NCBI RefSeq assembly: GCF_000585335.1
Contig: NZ_KK073872.1
Location: 2,161,283 to 2,225,282, forward strand
Direction: 5' to 3'
DNA: 64,000 nt
DNA from: Cloacibacillus evryensis DSM 19522
GTDB lineage: Bacteria > Synergistota > Synergistia > Synergistales > Synergistaceae
A program made the translations under genes and the position numbers. The notes under the pieces are model-generated. The model ran no database searches, had not been told where the DNA came from, and saw nothing but the letters and a program-made list of their open reading frames with translations. Shown one piece after another: positions 1 to 9,372 of the stretch (position 1 is its first letter; every line of letters begins with the position of its first letter).

Positions 1-195
1 GCGCTCCCGTTCGACGATGTCAAAGGCCCCCGTGTTCATCAATTCCGTCGTCATCATATCCGTAATTGCAGACGCTATCTGAGACCCTACGCCCGCTTTG
101 TCTATAAACGGCTGAATTGAAATGACCGGCTTTGCCCAGCACGGTATGGCAAAAATCAGAAGAGCGAAGATTGCGCAAAGAAGTTTTTTCTGCAT
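1..195 (-). CDS. CsgG-like secreted protein, N-terminal part (gene runs off window start)
   Basis: The 65 visible residues begin with a signal peptide (MQKK, a hydrophobic stretch, then a cut near CWA-KP). The mature start VISIQPFIDKAG is followed by a helix rich in TDMMTTELMNTG and ends FDIVERER. This pattern (a beta strand, then a helix ending before a gain-of-function-like VER motif) is typical of the CsgG/HfaB nucleotide-binding-like fold of envelope lipoproteins and LpoB-type proteins. A purine-rich AGGGGG lies about 10 bases before the ATG. It follows the next gene by 14 bases on the same strand, so the two are probably co-transcribed. The C-terminus is outside the window, so neither full length nor function can be judged. 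Confidence 0.6.
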   Translation of the reverse strand, partial: MQKKLLCAIFALLIFAIPCWAKPVISIQPFIDKAGVGSQIASAITDMMTTELMNTGAFDIVERER

Positions 196-209
196 TTAAA
201 GCATGCCCC

Positions 210-1007
210 CTAAAATGACATCTGAGCCATGGCCCCGTTTACAACGCCGAGCCGAAGGTTGGGAAAACGGTTAATCAGATACTGGGCCGCTTCTGTGACG
301 CTTACGCTGCCGCTGATTTCAAAAGAGGCGTTTCCAGCTCCGTAGCCGGACATTTTCACATCCGCGACGCCCGGCATCCCTTTTAAAGCAACAAGTATCT
401 CGTTGGCGCCGTTAAAGGAGCCTACGTTTGAGATAGAGAGGGCGCATATCTGTGAAGACGCTGCGGCCTGCCCCGCGCCATTCCCGGCGATGAGTTGGAC
501 GGCGGCTTGTTGGGCGGCCGCAATCAGTGCTTTGTGTGCGGCTTCATCTTCTGAATACCCAACTTCTTTGCCGGTGACGGAAGATGCTGCCACATATTGA
601 GCGTTTGCGTCATAGGCGTTTAAAGAAACGACAGCGGTACCTGTGTACATATTGAATTCGTTTAATCTTGGTTTATGCACAGTAGCCTGTCCAACCACTA
701 CCTGGCCGACGTGATAATTTTTTGTGAATGATTTAATGAGATTTTTGTTCCCGCCGATTATCTTCCTGGTGTCCACACTCCTTTTAATTTTTTCCATCTG
801 AGCTTCATTTACGATCTTAAAGCCGTTCTGCAGAAGTATGCCGCGGATCGTGTTTTCGGCCGCGCCTCCGGAGGTGAAGAAGGTTTGCCCAATATCACCG
901 ATGAAGACAGCGATATTCTTATTACGCGAAATTACAGCCTCAGAAGACGCCGTAAAGAAAAGAACAAAAACAGAACAAAGCGCCAAGATCCATCGTAATC
1001 TTTTCAA
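210..1007 (-). CDS. Secreted protein of unknown role, CsgG/FlgT-like
   Basis: A 265-residue protein with a clear signal peptide (MKRLRWILAL to about residue 23, SSEA). The mature part opens with NKNIAVFIGDIG, then a region on GFKIVNEAQMEKIKR and a second domain with KEVGYSEDEAAHKALIAAAQQAAVQLI, a helix seen at the end of CsgG- and FlgT-type domains. The C-terminal 80 residues are a small alpha/beta domain (LSISNVGSFNGANEILVALKG). The start codon is TTG at 1005-1007 with AGGAGG about 10 bases upstream. It precedes the CsgG-like gene at 195-1 on the same strand. A role in outer-membrane assembly is a guess from fold; no substrate is visible. Confidence 0.6.
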   Translation of the reverse strand: MKRLRWILALCSVFVLFFTASSEAVISRNKNIAVFIGDIGQTFFTSGGAAENTIRGILLQNGFKIVNEAQMEKIKRSVDTRKIIGGNKNLIKSFTKNYHVGQVVVGQATVHKPRLNEFNMYTGTAVVSLNAYDANAQYVAASSVTGKEVGYSEDEAAHKALIAAAQQAAVQLIAGNGAGQAAASSQICALSISNVGSFNGANEILVALKGMPGVADVKMSGYGAGNASFEISGSVSVTEAAQYLINRFPNLRLGVVNGAMAQMSF

Positions 1008-1300
1008 AATAAAACTCCTCCTTAATTTGTGTTAAATTAAAAAACCTTTAATTTAACTCGACGGCCTTTATTGAATATATAAAAGAAGATAAATGATTAT
1101 CAACGATAAAGATTCGCTTATACACTGTCAGTATATGGTTTAGAGCCATTCTTTCGATTATTGGAACTATTGTAAATACATTTAATCTTGGTATCGTTGC
1201 CGATGAGAATAGAATATTACTAGATGCCTGGAAGGTCAATAACTATTTTAGAAAATGATATTTGACCGAAGAACTCCATACGCCCTCATCACACTTTCCG

Positions 1301-2122
1301 CTATCGCTGGCACTTCGGGCAATAGACGCTGCCGCGGCCGCCTACTACGACGCGGAGGAGGCGTTCGCCGCATACGCGGCAGGGCTCGCCGGCGCGGCCG
1401 TATACGTTCAGATAGCGAGAGCGGTACCCGCGCCCCTTTCCGGCGAGATACTCCTCGGCGCTCATTCTGTTTTCCGCAATGCCGGTCAGAAGCGCCTCCC
1501 GTATCGCCGCGGCAAGCCGCTCACACTCATCGACAGAGAGGCCGCAGGCCGGTCGTTCTGGACGTATATTCGCGGCAAAGAGGCTCTCGTCGGCATAGAT
1601 ATTCCCGATACCGGCAATAAACCCCTGGTCGAGCAGGCAGCTTTTAACGGCCGACTTCCGCTTCGCCAAGGCCGAACTTAAGTAAGCGGCGCTGAAGTCC
1701 TCGTCAAAAGGCTCCGGGCCGAGCCGGCTGACGCCGCTGAAAAGATCCTCCTCGCCGCCGCGGATCAGCCAGAAGCGCCCAAAACGGCGCATATCCGTAA
1801 AGCGCAGCTCCCGCCCGTTCTCTAAATGAAAGATGAGATGGGTATGCTTCTCTAAAGGAAAATCCGGCGGCGTCAGCAGCAGCGAACCCGTCATGCGGAG
1901 ATGCAGAACGATTCTGCCGCCGCCCTCCAGGCAAAGCGAGAGAAACTTTCCCCGGCGCTCCAGCTCCATGATCCGCTCGCCCTTCAGCTCACGGACAAAC
2001 TCTTCCGCCGATGGCCGCGCGACGACCTTCGGATCGTTCACCGTAATACCGGCTATCCTCAGCCCCCTGATCTGCGGCGCGAGGACCTGTTTTACCGTTT
2101 CGACCTCCGGCAGCTCCGGCAT
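1301..2122 (-). CDS. mutM: Formamidopyrimidine-DNA glycosylase (Fpg/MutM)
   Basis: A 273-residue base-excision repair enzyme that removes 8-oxoguanine and formamidopyrimidines and nicks the abasic site. The N-terminus MPELPEVETV is the family signature: Pro2 is the Schiff-base nucleophile and Glu3 the general acid. The helix-two-turn-helix region contains the KSCLLDQGFIAGIGNIYADE segment, and the C-terminus has a CxxC...CxxC zinc finger (CRVCGE, then CPKC, ending QR). The ATG at 2122 is chosen because it gives the catalytic proline at position 2 and is preceded by GGAAGGGG; the open frame continues upstream but without homology. Confidence 0.97.
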   Translation of the reverse strand: MPELPEVETVKQVLAPQIRGLRIAGITVNDPKVVARPSAEEFVRELKGERIMELERRGKFLSLCLEGGGRIVLHLRMTGSLLLTPPDFPLEKHTHLIFHLENGRELRFTDMRRFGRFWLIRGGEEDLFSGVSRLGPEPFDEDFSAAYLSSALAKRKSAVKSCLLDQGFIAGIGNIYADESLFAANIRPERPACGLSVDECERLAAAIREALLTGIAENRMSAEEYLAGKGRGYRSRYLNVYGRAGEPCRVCGERLLRVVVGGRGSVYCPKCQR

Positions 2123-2299
2123 TTCACACACCCCTTCCGCGTAAGCAAAAACATATCCGACAGTCAGTCTGTCCCGACAACGATATTCACCTGAATGCGG
2201 ACCTCTCGGCTTATAATAACACCAATTTCGCAGAGACCCCGCTGCCGGTTCCAAGCAACGAGGTCTCTGGGTCTGTTTTATATTTTTACCGCAGTATCT

Positions 2300-3838
2300 C
2301 TATTCCCACTCAATAGTTGCCGGCGGCTTGGAGGTCACGTCTAGCACCACGCGGTTTACCTGCGGCACCTCGTTGCAGATGCGGCGCGAGACGGTGTCTA
2401 GCAGTTCGTAGGGCAGATGCACCCATTCCGCCGTCATCGCGTCGAGCGAGGATACGGCGCGCAGCGCTATCGTTTCGCCGTATGTGCGCACGTCGCCGAC
2501 GACGCCGACGCTGCGCACGGGCAGCAGCGCGCAGAAAGCCTGCCATATTGAATCATAAAGTCCGGCTTTGCGAATTTCCTCTATAAATATCGCGTCCGCC
2601 TCGCGCAGGATGTCGAGGCGCTCCTTCCTGAGCTCGCCGAGGCAGCGTACCGCCAGTCCGGGGCCTGGGAAGGGATGGCGTCCGAGGAAATGCGGCGCGA
2701 TGCCGAGCACCTTGCCGACACGGCGGACCTCATCTTTGAAGAGGTCGCGCAGCGGTTCGAGCAGTCCCATCTTCATATCATCGGGAAGACCGCCGACGTT
2801 GTGGTGGGTCTTGATCACACCGCCGCCGCCGTGGCCGCTCTCGACCACGTCGGGGTAGATCGTTCCCTGCAGCAGCCAGTCGGAGCCGCCAAGACGGCGC
2901 GCCTCCTCCTCGAATACACGGATAAAAAGCTCGCCGATGATCTTGCGCTTGCGCTCCGGCTCCGTCACACCGGCAAGAGCCGTGAGGAAGCGTTCGCTCG
3001 CGTCTGCAAAATGCACGTTGAGGTTCAGCGATTTGTAAGTTTCCATCACCTGTCTGCCCTCGTCTTTGCGCAGCATTCCGTGGTCGACGAAGATGCAGTG
3101 AAGCTGTCCACCGACAGCCCGCTGGGTGATCACCGCCGAGACTGTCGAGTCCACGCCGCCGGAGAGGCCGCAGATGACTTTGCCGCCGCCGACCTTCGCG
3201 CGTATCTTCTCTATTTCATGATCTATCCATTCATTGCCGAGGGTCCAGTCTGCCGTGCAGCCGCAGATGTCAAAAAGAAAAGCGGAAAGTATCTCCTGTC
3301 CCTTCGGCGTATGCGCAACCTCAGGGTGGAACTGCAGCGCCGTCACGCGCCCGTCCGCCGACTCAAAGCCGGCCATCGCGCCGCTCTCGCTGCGCGCCGT
3401 GACCTTGAAGCCCACGGGGAGCCTCTTTACCTCGTCCCAGTGGCTCATCCAGACCGCAAGTTTTTTATCGCCGCCGCAGCGCGTAAAAAGACGTCCCTCT
3501 TCTACGTTGACCGCCGCGCGGCCATATTCCGCGGAGCTGCCGCGCTCCACCGCGCCGCCGAACTGGTGCGCCAGCAGCTGCATACCGTAGCATATCCCCA
3601 GCACGGGGGCATCGGCGGACAACAGCTCCATCGGGACCGCCGGCGCGTCAGGATCAAGCACGCTGCGCGGTCCGCCGGAAATTATAATTCCCGCCGGATT
3701 GGACTCGCGGAGCTTCTCTATCGGAGAATCCCAGAAAAGTATCTCGCTGTAGACGCCAAGCTCGCGCACGCGTCTTGCGATCAGTTGTGTATATTGTGAA
3801 CCGCAGTCAATAATAAGGATCTTATTCTCTTTTTTCAT
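2300..3838 (-). CDS. guaA: GMP synthase, glutamine-hydrolysing
   Basis: A 512-residue enzyme that makes GMP from XMP, ATP and glutamine in the cytosol. The N-terminal class I glutamine amidotransferase has the nucleophile Cys83 in GICYGMQ and the His/Glu pair in FHPEVAHT. The ATP-pyrophosphatase domain carries the P-loop SGGVDST near residue 225, and the C-terminal dimerisation domain ends KPPATIEWE, the usual end of GuaA. Length matches the family. The start ATG has only a weak Shine-Dalgarno match. It is followed on the same strand by mutM about 180 bases downstream. Confidence 0.98.
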   Translation of the reverse strand: MKKENKILIIDCGSQYTQLIARRVRELGVYSEILFWDSPIEKLRESNPAGIIISGGPRSVLDPDAPAVPMELLSADAPVLGICYGMQLLAHQFGGAVERGSSAEYGRAAVNVEEGRLFTRCGGDKKLAVWMSHWDEVKRLPVGFKVTARSESGAMAGFESADGRVTALQFHPEVAHTPKGQEILSAFLFDICGCTADWTLGNEWIDHEIEKIRAKVGGGKVICGLSGGVDSTVSAVITQRAVGGQLHCIFVDHGMLRKDEGRQVMETYKSLNLNVHFADASERFLTALAGVTEPERKRKIIGELFIRVFEEEARRLGGSDWLLQGTIYPDVVESGHGGGGVIKTHHNVGGLPDDMKMGLLEPLRDLFKDEVRRVGKVLGIAPHFLGRHPFPGPGLAVRCLGELRKERLDILREADAIFIEEIRKAGLYDSIWQAFCALLPVRSVGVVGDVRTYGETIALRAVSSLDAMTAEWVHLPYELLDTVSRRICNEVPQVNRVVLDVTSKPPATIEWE

Positions 3839-4091
3839 AACAGGGGCGCCGCCCCGTCACCTCCGGCCGTCATTAAAGTGCACGTTTAAGTATGACATAA
3901 AGTTTCACGAATTGCTAGGCATTAGGAGGACTATTTCACAGATCGGCGAAAAAATGCGCGGATGTTTTTAAGACCGTGGGCAGAGATAAAAGGGCTTGTT
4001 CGCGTCATGTTATGGTATAGTTGGGCTATCGGCATAATATGAAAAAGAAAAAAATCCCGCACCATAAGTTCATGAGAGGGAGGCAGAAGAA

Positions 4092-4313
4092 ATGAAAAAG
4101 CTAGCCGCCGCAGTCGCCATTCTGCTGATATTCGCCGCCGCGGCCCTCTGCGCCGCCGCGGGGAACTTTATCGCCTCGCGCGACAGAGAACCCTTCCACA
4201 CGCTCAACTGCCGTTGGGCGAAAAAGATATCTCCCGAAAACGCCGTCTATTACAACACCAGGGACGAGGCCGTAAAGGACGGACATCGGCCATGTAAGGT
4301 ATGCAGGCCATAG
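4092..4313 (+). CDS. Small exported protein with an Ada-like metal-binding tail
   Basis: A 73-residue protein: a signal sequence or membrane anchor (residues 1-24, very Ala/Leu rich) followed by about 45 residues containing FHTLNCRWAKKISPEN and ending GHRPCKVCRP. The C...CxxC arrangement and the phrase WAKKISPEN match the short Ada-type zinc-binding modules found alone or at the end of exported nucleases. It starts after an AGGCAGAAGA purine stretch and ends just before a bidirectional-looking hairpin. The metal and the biological role are unknown. Confidence 0.6.
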   Translation: MKKLAAAVAILLIFAAAALCAAAGNFIASRDREPFHTLNCRWAKKISPENAVYYNTRDEAVKDGHRPCKVCRP

Positions 4314-4315
4314 CG

Positions 4316-4345
4316 AAAAAAAGGCAGCCCGGTAAAGGGCTGCCT
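4316..4345 (-). terminator. Intrinsic terminator after tmRNA
   Basis: Perfect 9-bp inverted repeat AGGCAGCCC / GGGCTGCCT (4322-4330 and 4337-4345, loop of 6) followed on the minus strand by seven T (A run 4316-4322). It sits 10 bases after the tmRNA 3' end and also meets the stop codon of the convergent small gene at 4092-4313. Confidence 0.9.
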
Positions 4346-4354
4346 GAAAATTTC

Positions 4355-4708
4355 TGGTGGAGACGCGGGGAATCGAACCCCGGTCCAACAGAGGCCGATC
4401 TGGAGGGCGCTACGTGCGTAGTCTACGCTTTAAAATTCGGGGCGGAGGCTCCCATAGACAGGATTCTCTTTCCCTAGCCTTTCCTGGATCTCGGACGTCA
4501 GCCGAAAAGCTCTGCCGCAATCCCAGCCGTCTTTGTGACGCTCTTTCCGGACCCAACGGCGGAAGCCCGGAAGAGCGCGCTGCTTAACTAAGCAGCGAGT
4601 GCGTAATTGTCTTCGACAATTATTGTTTTGGAGCCGGATTAACGAGGATTCCCCATCCTCGGCACGCTCCCTCCGACCATCCGTCTGCTGTCGAAACCTG
4701 TCGTCCCC
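4355..4708 (-). ncRNA. ssrA: tmRNA (SsrA)
   Basis: A 354-nt transfer-messenger RNA that rescues stalled ribosomes together with SmpB. Its 5' GGGGACG pairs with CGUCUCC just before the discriminator and CCA at 4355-4357, and the 3' end has a TUCGAUU T-loop. The tag-coding region at about 4590-4630 reads, in frame to a TAG, ...EDNYALAA, the usual hydrophobic ALAA degradation end. By comparison with E. coli, where UAGUC directly precedes the resume codon, UUGUC here points to a GAA resume codon and an 8-residue tag EDNYALAA. The tag end is seen; its beginning is inferred. Confidence 0.95.
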
Positions 4709-4735
4709 AGTTGGTGGTACGGGTGATGCCTGATC

Positions 4736-5209
4736 TTAGTAGTCTTCGCCGCGGCCTTTGCGGCGTACCGCTCTCTCTATTTCGCGGACGGCGTCGCGTT
4801 CGGCGGCGCTGTCGCGTTTGTCATGGAGCTGCTTGCCCTTGGCTACGGCAAGCTCGATCTTGGCCCGTTTGCCCTCTTTGAGGTATATCTTGAGCGGCAC
4901 GAGTGTGAAACCCTTCTCGCGAGTCTTCTCAAGCAGCCTGCGGATCTCCGTCTTGTGGACGAGCAGCTTGCGCGGGCGCAGCGGGTCTTTGTTGTAGATC
5001 GTGCCCTTTTCGTAGGGCGAGATATGGACGTTGTAGAGCCACAGCTCTCCGCCCTCCACCGAGGCAAAGCCGTCTTTAAGGTTGGCCCTTCCCTCCCTGA
5101 TGGATTTTATCTCCGTCCCGGATAAAACGATGCCGACCTCAAAAGAATCTATGATGAAATACTCATGCCTTGCCTTTCGATTCTGGGCGACTGTTTTATC
5201 CTCAGGCAC
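4736..5209 (-). CDS. smpB: SsrA-binding protein SmpB
   Basis: A 157-residue partner of tmRNA, placing the tRNA-like domain in the empty A site. Core motifs: QNRKARHEYFI near the start, GIVLSGTEIKSIREGRANLKD, and KRAKIELAVAKGKQLHDKRDS near the end; the basic tail RAVRRKGRGEDY is typical. A longer frame exists (ATG at 5230 or 5257), but the GTG at 5207-5209 is preferred: it has GAGGTGA five bases upstream and gives an N-terminus (PEDKTVAQNRKA) of the usual length. It lies 27 bases upstream of tmRNA on the same strand, so protein and RNA partners may share a transcript. Confidence 0.93.
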   Translation of the reverse strand: MPEDKTVAQNRKARHEYFIIDSFEVGIVLSGTEIKSIREGRANLKDGFASVEGGELWLYNVHISPYEKGTIYNKDPLRPRKLLVHKTEIRRLLEKTREKGFTLVPLKIYLKEGKRAKIELAVAKGKQLHDKRDSAAERDAVREIERAVRRKGRGEDY

Positions 5210-5357
5210 TTTTCTCACCTCGACAGGCATTATACCTGTTTGAACAAATTTAGTCAAATCGCAATTTTACGCAATTCCTCCGCTGCTGACTTGCGCGGGG
5301 AATTATGATATTGTAATGACATAGGGCAAAAGATACCCTTAGGGGGACTTATTTGAT

Positions 5358-6200
5358 ATGACGGATACGGCAAACATGATAATAGACAAGGTTGCGGAGA
5401 CATTCGCCGGCGTGCGGGGGATAGATGCCGTCGTGCTCGGCGGTTCGCGCGCCACCGGCACCGCGGGCCGTGATTCGGATATCGACATCGGCATATATTA
5501 TGACGCCGGCACGTTCGACCTCGATGATTTCCGCGGACGCGCCGCGCTCATCGACGACGAACACCGGAGAGACGCGGTGACTTCGCCAGGCGAATGGGGG
5601 CTGTGGATAAACGGCGGCGGCTGGCTTCGCGTCGGGGGAATGCCGGTCGACTTTCTTTTCCGCGACACCGCGAAGGTGAGTTCTGTCATCGGCCAATGTC
5701 TCGCGGGCGAGATCACGATAGATTATCAGTGCGGTCATCCCTTCGGCTTCGTCAATTCGATTTACGCGGGAGAGGCGGCTGCCTGCCGCGAATTATCCTG
5801 CGCCAACGAACGGCTGCGCGAAGAAAAGGCGCGTCTCGTTCCCTTTCCCGAGAAATACCGCCGCGCCGCGATGGATAAGTTCTTATGGGAATGCTGGTTT
5901 TCTGCCATGTGCGGCCGAAAATCCGCCGGCAAAGGCGACGTCGTCTACGCCGCCGGTTCGCTCTTTCGCTGCGCGGTCTCGCTGATGCAGGTGCTTTTTG
6001 CCTTCAACCGCATGTTCATGATCAACGAGAAGGGCGCGCTGGCGCGGCTTGTGAATGAAAAAAACGTTTACCTGCCGGACGGCTTCGCCGACGATATTAT
6101 TACGTCGTTTTCCGCACAGGACGGCGAAAGCATCGCCGGGAGCTTCGACAAGATCGAGAGACAATACCGCCGGATAGCCGAAAAGGCGGCCCTGGAATAG
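5358..6200 (+). CDS. Nucleotidyltransferase-fold protein (DUF4037-like)
   Basis: A 280-residue soluble protein. Residues about 25-50 carry VLGGSRATGTAGRDSDIDIGIYY, the GS-x(9-12)-DxD motif of the polymerase-beta nucleotidyltransferase superfamily, so two metal-binding aspartates are present. The rest is alpha-helical (FPEKYRRAAMDKFLWECWFSAMCGRKSAGKGD), resembling the C-terminal half of stand-alone nucleotidyltransferases related to aminoglycoside/lincosamide adenylyltransferases. AGGGGG precedes the ATG. The substrate is unknown; antibiotic modification, tRNA or small-molecule adenylylation are all open. It is a single-gene unit between divergent smpB and convergent pflA. Confidence 0.75.
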   Translation: MTDTANMIIDKVAETFAGVRGIDAVVLGGSRATGTAGRDSDIDIGIYYDAGTFDLDDFRGRAALIDDEHRRDAVTSPGEWGLWINGGGWLRVGGMPVDFLFRDTAKVSSVIGQCLAGEITIDYQCGHPFGFVNSIYAGEAAACRELSCANERLREEKARLVPFPEKYRRAAMDKFLWECWFSAMCGRKSAGKGDVVYAAGSLFRCAVSLMQVLFAFNRMFMINEKGALARLVNEKNVYLPDGFADDIITSFSAQDGESIAGSFDKIERQYRRIAEKAALE

Positions 6201-6249
6201 ACGGACGGGCGGCTCCGCAAACAGGGAAACCGCCCCTTTCGCAACAAGC

Positions 6250-6957
6250 TCAGCGTATGTCCGCGATCTTTTGCAGCTCCGCGAGCCGTTCCGCCGAGCA
6301 TTCGGGATAGTCCTTCAGCGGAAAATCTATCCCCAGACGTTCGTACTTTACGGCGCAGAGCCTTTTGAAGGGCAGCAGCTCGATCCTTTCCAGGTTGGCG
6401 AAGCGGCGCGCCGCCTCTCTGAGGCGCGGTATGTCGGCCTCGCCGTCGTTTATTCCCGGCACGATCACCTGCCGTATCCACAGCGGTATCCTCATCGCCT
6501 CCGTCAGAGCGAGAAATTCAAGCACCGGCGCGAGCGAGCCTCCGCAGTATTTAAAGTAGCCCTCTTCCGTTGTAAATTTAAGGTCGCAGATCACGAGGTC
6601 CGTATATCTCAACACCGCCTCCGCGCCGCGCGTTCCGCAGGCGCCCGAGCTGTCGAGCGCCGTGTGATAGCCTCGCTCCTTGAGCTCATGGAAGAGCGCC
6701 GCCGCGAACTCGGGCTGCATGAGCGGTTCGCCGCCCGAGAGCGTGACGCCGCCCTTTTCGGCAATATAGGGGCGCAGCCGCTCGATCCTAGCCGTCAGCC
6801 AGGAGACGGAACGTTCCTCGCCGCCCGCCGCCTCCCAGCTCTCAGGATTGTGGCAATAGGCGCAGCGCAGCGGGCAGCCCTGCGCGAAGATCACGCAGCG
6901 CAGGCCGGGACCGTCGACCGCTCCCAGGCTTTGAAAAGCGCAGATGCGCCCCTTCAC
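6250..6957 (-). CDS. pflA: Pyruvate formate-lyase-activating enzyme
   Basis: A 235-residue radical SAM enzyme that installs the glycyl radical on PflB under anaerobic conditions. The 4Fe-4S site is CxxxCxxC at Cys28, Cys32 and Cys35 (GCPLRCAYCHNPE), preceded by the family motif SLGAVDGPGLRCVIF. The SAM-binding GGE motif is TLSGGEPLMQPEF. The gene begins one base after the pflB stop (pflB ends at 6959), so the two are translationally linked and under the ZTP riboswitch upstream of pflB. Length is typical. Confidence 0.96.
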   Translation of the reverse strand: MKGRICAFQSLGAVDGPGLRCVIFAQGCPLRCAYCHNPESWEAAGGEERSVSWLTARIERLRPYIAEKGGVTLSGGEPLMQPEFAAALFHELKERGYHTALDSSGACGTRGAEAVLRYTDLVICDLKFTTEEGYFKYCGGSLAPVLEFLALTEAMRIPLWIRQVIVPGINDGEADIPRLREAARRFANLERIELLPFKRLCAVKYERLGIDFPLKDYPECSAERLAELQKIADIR

Positions 6958-6958
6958 G

Positions 6959-9190
6959 CTACATCACGCCGTGGAAGGTCCGCGAGACGACTTCCCTCTG
7001 CTGCGCGCGTGAGAGTTTGTGGAAGTTCACGGCGTAGCCCGAAACGCGGATCGTAAGGTTGGGATACTTCTCGGGGCATTCCATCGCCTCCCGCAGCGTC
7101 TCGCGATTCAGCACGTTGACGTTGAGGTGGTGCGCCCCCTGCGCGAAATAGCCGTCGAGCAGGGAGACCAGGTTGCCCAGCCGCTCATCACGCGAATGGC
7201 CGAGTGCCTCGGGAATGATCGAGAAGGTGTTTGAGATGCCGTCGCGGCAGGCGGCGTATGAGAGCTTGGCCACCGAGTTCAGCGAAGCGAGCGCGCCGTT
7301 CTTCTCGCGGTTGTGCATCGGGTTCGCGCCGGGAGCGAAGGGCTCCCCCGCCTTGCGCCCATCGGGCGTCGAGCCGGTCTTTTTGCCGTAGACGACGTTC
7401 GAGGTGATTGTCAGTATCGAAAGAGTGTGCTCCGCGCCGCGGTAGGCGGGATGTTTTTTCAGCTCATTAAAAAAGAGCTCTATCTGTTCGCGCGCGATAT
7501 CGTCCACGCGGTCGTCGTCGTTGCCGAAGGCCGGATAATCGCCCTCGGTGACAAAGTCGGTGATCAGCCCCGCCGCACTGCGCACCGCGCGCACCTTTGC
7601 GTATTTTATCGCCGAGAGCGAATCGGCGAGCACGGAGAGCCCAGCCGCGCCGAAGGCCATGTAACGGTGAACGTCGGTATCGTGCAGAGCCATCTGCGTC
7701 TTCTCATAGGCGTACTTGTCGTGCATATAGTGGATCATGTTCATTGCCGAGACATAGGTCTTAGCCAGCCACGGGCGGTAGATATCCATCAGCGCCAGCA
7801 CCCTGTCGTATTCCAGCATTTCGCCGCCGTAAGGCACGTGCGCCGGCCCCACCTGCTCGCCGCTCTTCTCGTCGCGTCCCCCGTTGAGGCTCATCAGCAT
7901 CAGCTTCACGAGGTTCGCGCGTGCGCCGAAGAACTGCATCTCCTTGCCGACGCGCATCGCCGAGACACAGCAGGCGATCGCGTAATCGTCGCCGTAGAGC
8001 GGACGCATAAGGTCGTCGTTTTCGTACTGGATCGCGTCCGTATCGCAGGATAGCTTCGCCGCGAAGCGCTTGAAGCCCTCCGGCAGCCTCTTCGACCAGA
8101 GCACCGTAAGGTTCGGCTCCGCGGAGGGGCCTAGGTTATAGAGCGTGTTTAACATGCGGTAAGAGCTCTTCGTAACGAGCGTGCGTGCGTCCTCGCCCAT
8201 GCCTCCGAGCGCCTCCGTGATCCACATCGGATCGCCCGCGAAAAGCTCATTATACTCCGGCGTGCGCAGGTGGCGCGCCATGCGCAGTTTCATCACGAAG
8301 TCGTCGATTATCTCCTGCGCGCCGCTCTCGTCAAGCAGCCCGCGCGCGATATCACGTTCAAAATAGATATCGAGGAAGGTCGAGACGCGGCCGATGGACA
8401 TCGCCGCGCCGTTCTGCTCCTTGATCGCGCCGAGATAGGCGAAATAGAGCCACTGCACCGCCTCGCGCGCGTCCGCCGCCGGGCGTGAGATGTCGTATCC
8501 GTAGAGCGCCGCCATCTCCTTGAGCTTGCCGAGAAAGTTTATCTGCTGATATATCTCCTCCAGCAGGCGGATATTATCCTGCAGCATCACATCCGAGGCC
8601 GCGGCGCGCGACTTGTCCTTTTTCTTTTCTTCAATAAGGCGGTCCACTCCATAGAGCGCGGCGCGGCGATAATCGCCGATGATGCGCCCGCGCCCGTAGG
8701 AGTCCGGCAGCCCCGTGATGATGCCGCAGTGGCGCGCCGTCTTGATCTCGTCGGAATAGACGCGGAATACGCCGTCGTTATGAGTCGTGCGGTATTGAAA
8801 TTCTGTCTCCACCTTGTCGGAGAGGGAATAGCCGTAGGACTCGCAGGCCTTGCGCGTCATCGCGATGCCGCCGAAGGGGTTCACGCCGCGCCGCAGCGGC
8901 CTGTCCGTCTGTAGGCCGACGATGATCTCACGTTCTTTATCCAGATAGCCGGCGCGGTAATTCGTCAGCGAAGTCACCGTCTGCGTATCGATATCGAGCA
9001 CGCCGCCGAACTGCCGCTCGAGGTTGAAAAGATGTTCCAGTTTCTTCATCAGCGCCCCCGTGCGCTCCGTCGGGCCGCAGAGAAAATCTCCGCCGCCCTC
9101 GTAAGGCCGGTAATTGCTCTGGATAAACCCCCTCACATCGACGCCTTCACACCATTCGCCCTCTTTGAAGCCCTGCCATTCTTCCCTCAT
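6959..9190 (-). CDS. pflB: Pyruvate formate-lyase (formate C-acetyltransferase)
   Basis: A 743-residue glycyl radical enzyme converting pyruvate and CoA to acetyl-CoA and formate. The adjacent active-site cysteines are in [20 protein letters not shown] in the middle of the chain, and the radical glycine is in the C-terminal [13 protein letters not shown] motif. ATG at 9190 is chosen over the upstream ATG at 9253 because GGGAGGAAAG lies directly upstream and the N-terminus (EEWQGFKEG) matches PflB proteins. It is preceded by a ZTP riboswitch, so the formate made here probably feeds 10-formyl-tetrahydrofolate for purine synthesis as well as redox balance. Confidence 0.97.
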   Translation of the reverse strand: MREEWQGFKEGEWCEGVDVRGFIQSNYRPYEGGGDFLCGPTERTGALMKKLEHLFNLERQFGGVLDIDTQTVTSLTNYRAGYLDKEREIIVGLQTDRPLRRGVNPFGGIAMTRKACESYGYSLSDKVETEFQYRTTHNDGVFRVYSDEIKTARHCGIITGLPDSYGRGRIIGDYRRAALYGVDRLIEEKKKDKSRAAASDVMLQDNIRLLEEIYQQINFLGKLKEMAALYGYDISRPAADAREAVQWLYFAYLGAIKEQNGAAMSIGRVSTFLDIYFERDIARGLLDESGAQEIIDDFVMKLRMARHLRTPEYNELFAGDPMWITEALGGMGEDARTLVTKSSYRMLNTLYNLGPSAEPNLTVLWSKRLPEGFKRFAAKLSCDTDAIQYENDDLMRPLYGDDYAIACCVSAMRVGKEMQFFGARANLVKLMLMSLNGGRDEKSGEQVGPAHVPYGGEMLEYDRVLALMDIYRPWLAKTYVSAMNMIHYMHDKYAYEKTQMALHDTDVHRYMAFGAAGLSVLADSLSAIKYAKVRAVRSAAGLITDFVTEGDYPAFGNDDDRVDDIAREQIELFFNELKKHPAYRGAEHTLSILTITSNVVYGKKTGSTPDGRKAGEPFAPGANPMHNREKNGALASLNSVAKLSYAACRDGISNTFSIIPEALGHSRDERLGNLVSLLDGYFAQGAHHLNVNVLNRETLREAMECPEKYPNLTIRVSGYAVNFHKLSRAQQREVVSRTFHGVM

Positions 9191-9254
9191 ATAGCTTTCC
9201 TCCCGTTCATAATAAAAACATCCCTCTCCCGCGCCCTTTTTCATACAAAACATG

Positions 9255-9285
9255 AAAAAGGGCAGCTTCGAAAGGAATGCTGCCC
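9255..9285 (-). terminator. Riboswitch-controlled terminator before pflB
   Basis: On the minus strand GGGCAGC (9279-9285) pairs with GCTGCCC (9260-9266), loop of 12, followed by five T (9255-9259). The 5' arm overlaps the CUGGGC segment (9282-9287) of the ZTP aptamer, which in this class forms a ligand-stabilised pseudoknot. ZTP binding should sequester that segment and prevent termination, giving an on-switch. Confidence 0.85.
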
Positions 9286-9355
9286 AGACGGTCGGCTCTA
9301 TATGACCGCGACCCCACTGTGGTGCTCCACAATTATCCGTCAGGGATCGCGACCG
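9282..9355 (-). promoter_or_regulatory. ZTP (pfl-motif) riboswitch aptamer
   Basis: The minus strand contains, in order, the class hallmarks: CUGACGGA, a GUGG/CCAC hairpin, and the 3' block GCCGACCGUCUGGGC, which I recognise from the Fusobacterium ZTP aptamer. P1 is formed by GCGAUCCC with GGGGUCGC (one G-U pair). It lies between a strong promoter (9373-9401) and a terminator, about 90 bases before pflB. ZTP/ZMP accumulates when 10-formyl-tetrahydrofolate is short, so induction of pyruvate formate-lyase would supply formate. Confidence 0.9.
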
Positions 9356-9372
9356 GATGACATAACATGGAC

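Noticed and set aside
1048-1239. 63-codon minus-strand frame in the AT-rich gap before mutM
   Set aside because: Composition of translated AT-rich spacer, no ribosome site, no motif.
2231-2269. 8-bp inverted repeat CAGAGACC / GGTCTCTG between guaA and mutM as terminator
   Set aside because: The loop is 23 bases and no T run follows on the minus strand, the direction of both genes.
2675-3799. A 374-codon plus-strand frame opposite guaA
   Set aside because: Shadow of guaA caused by high GC at third positions; no ribosome site or domain.
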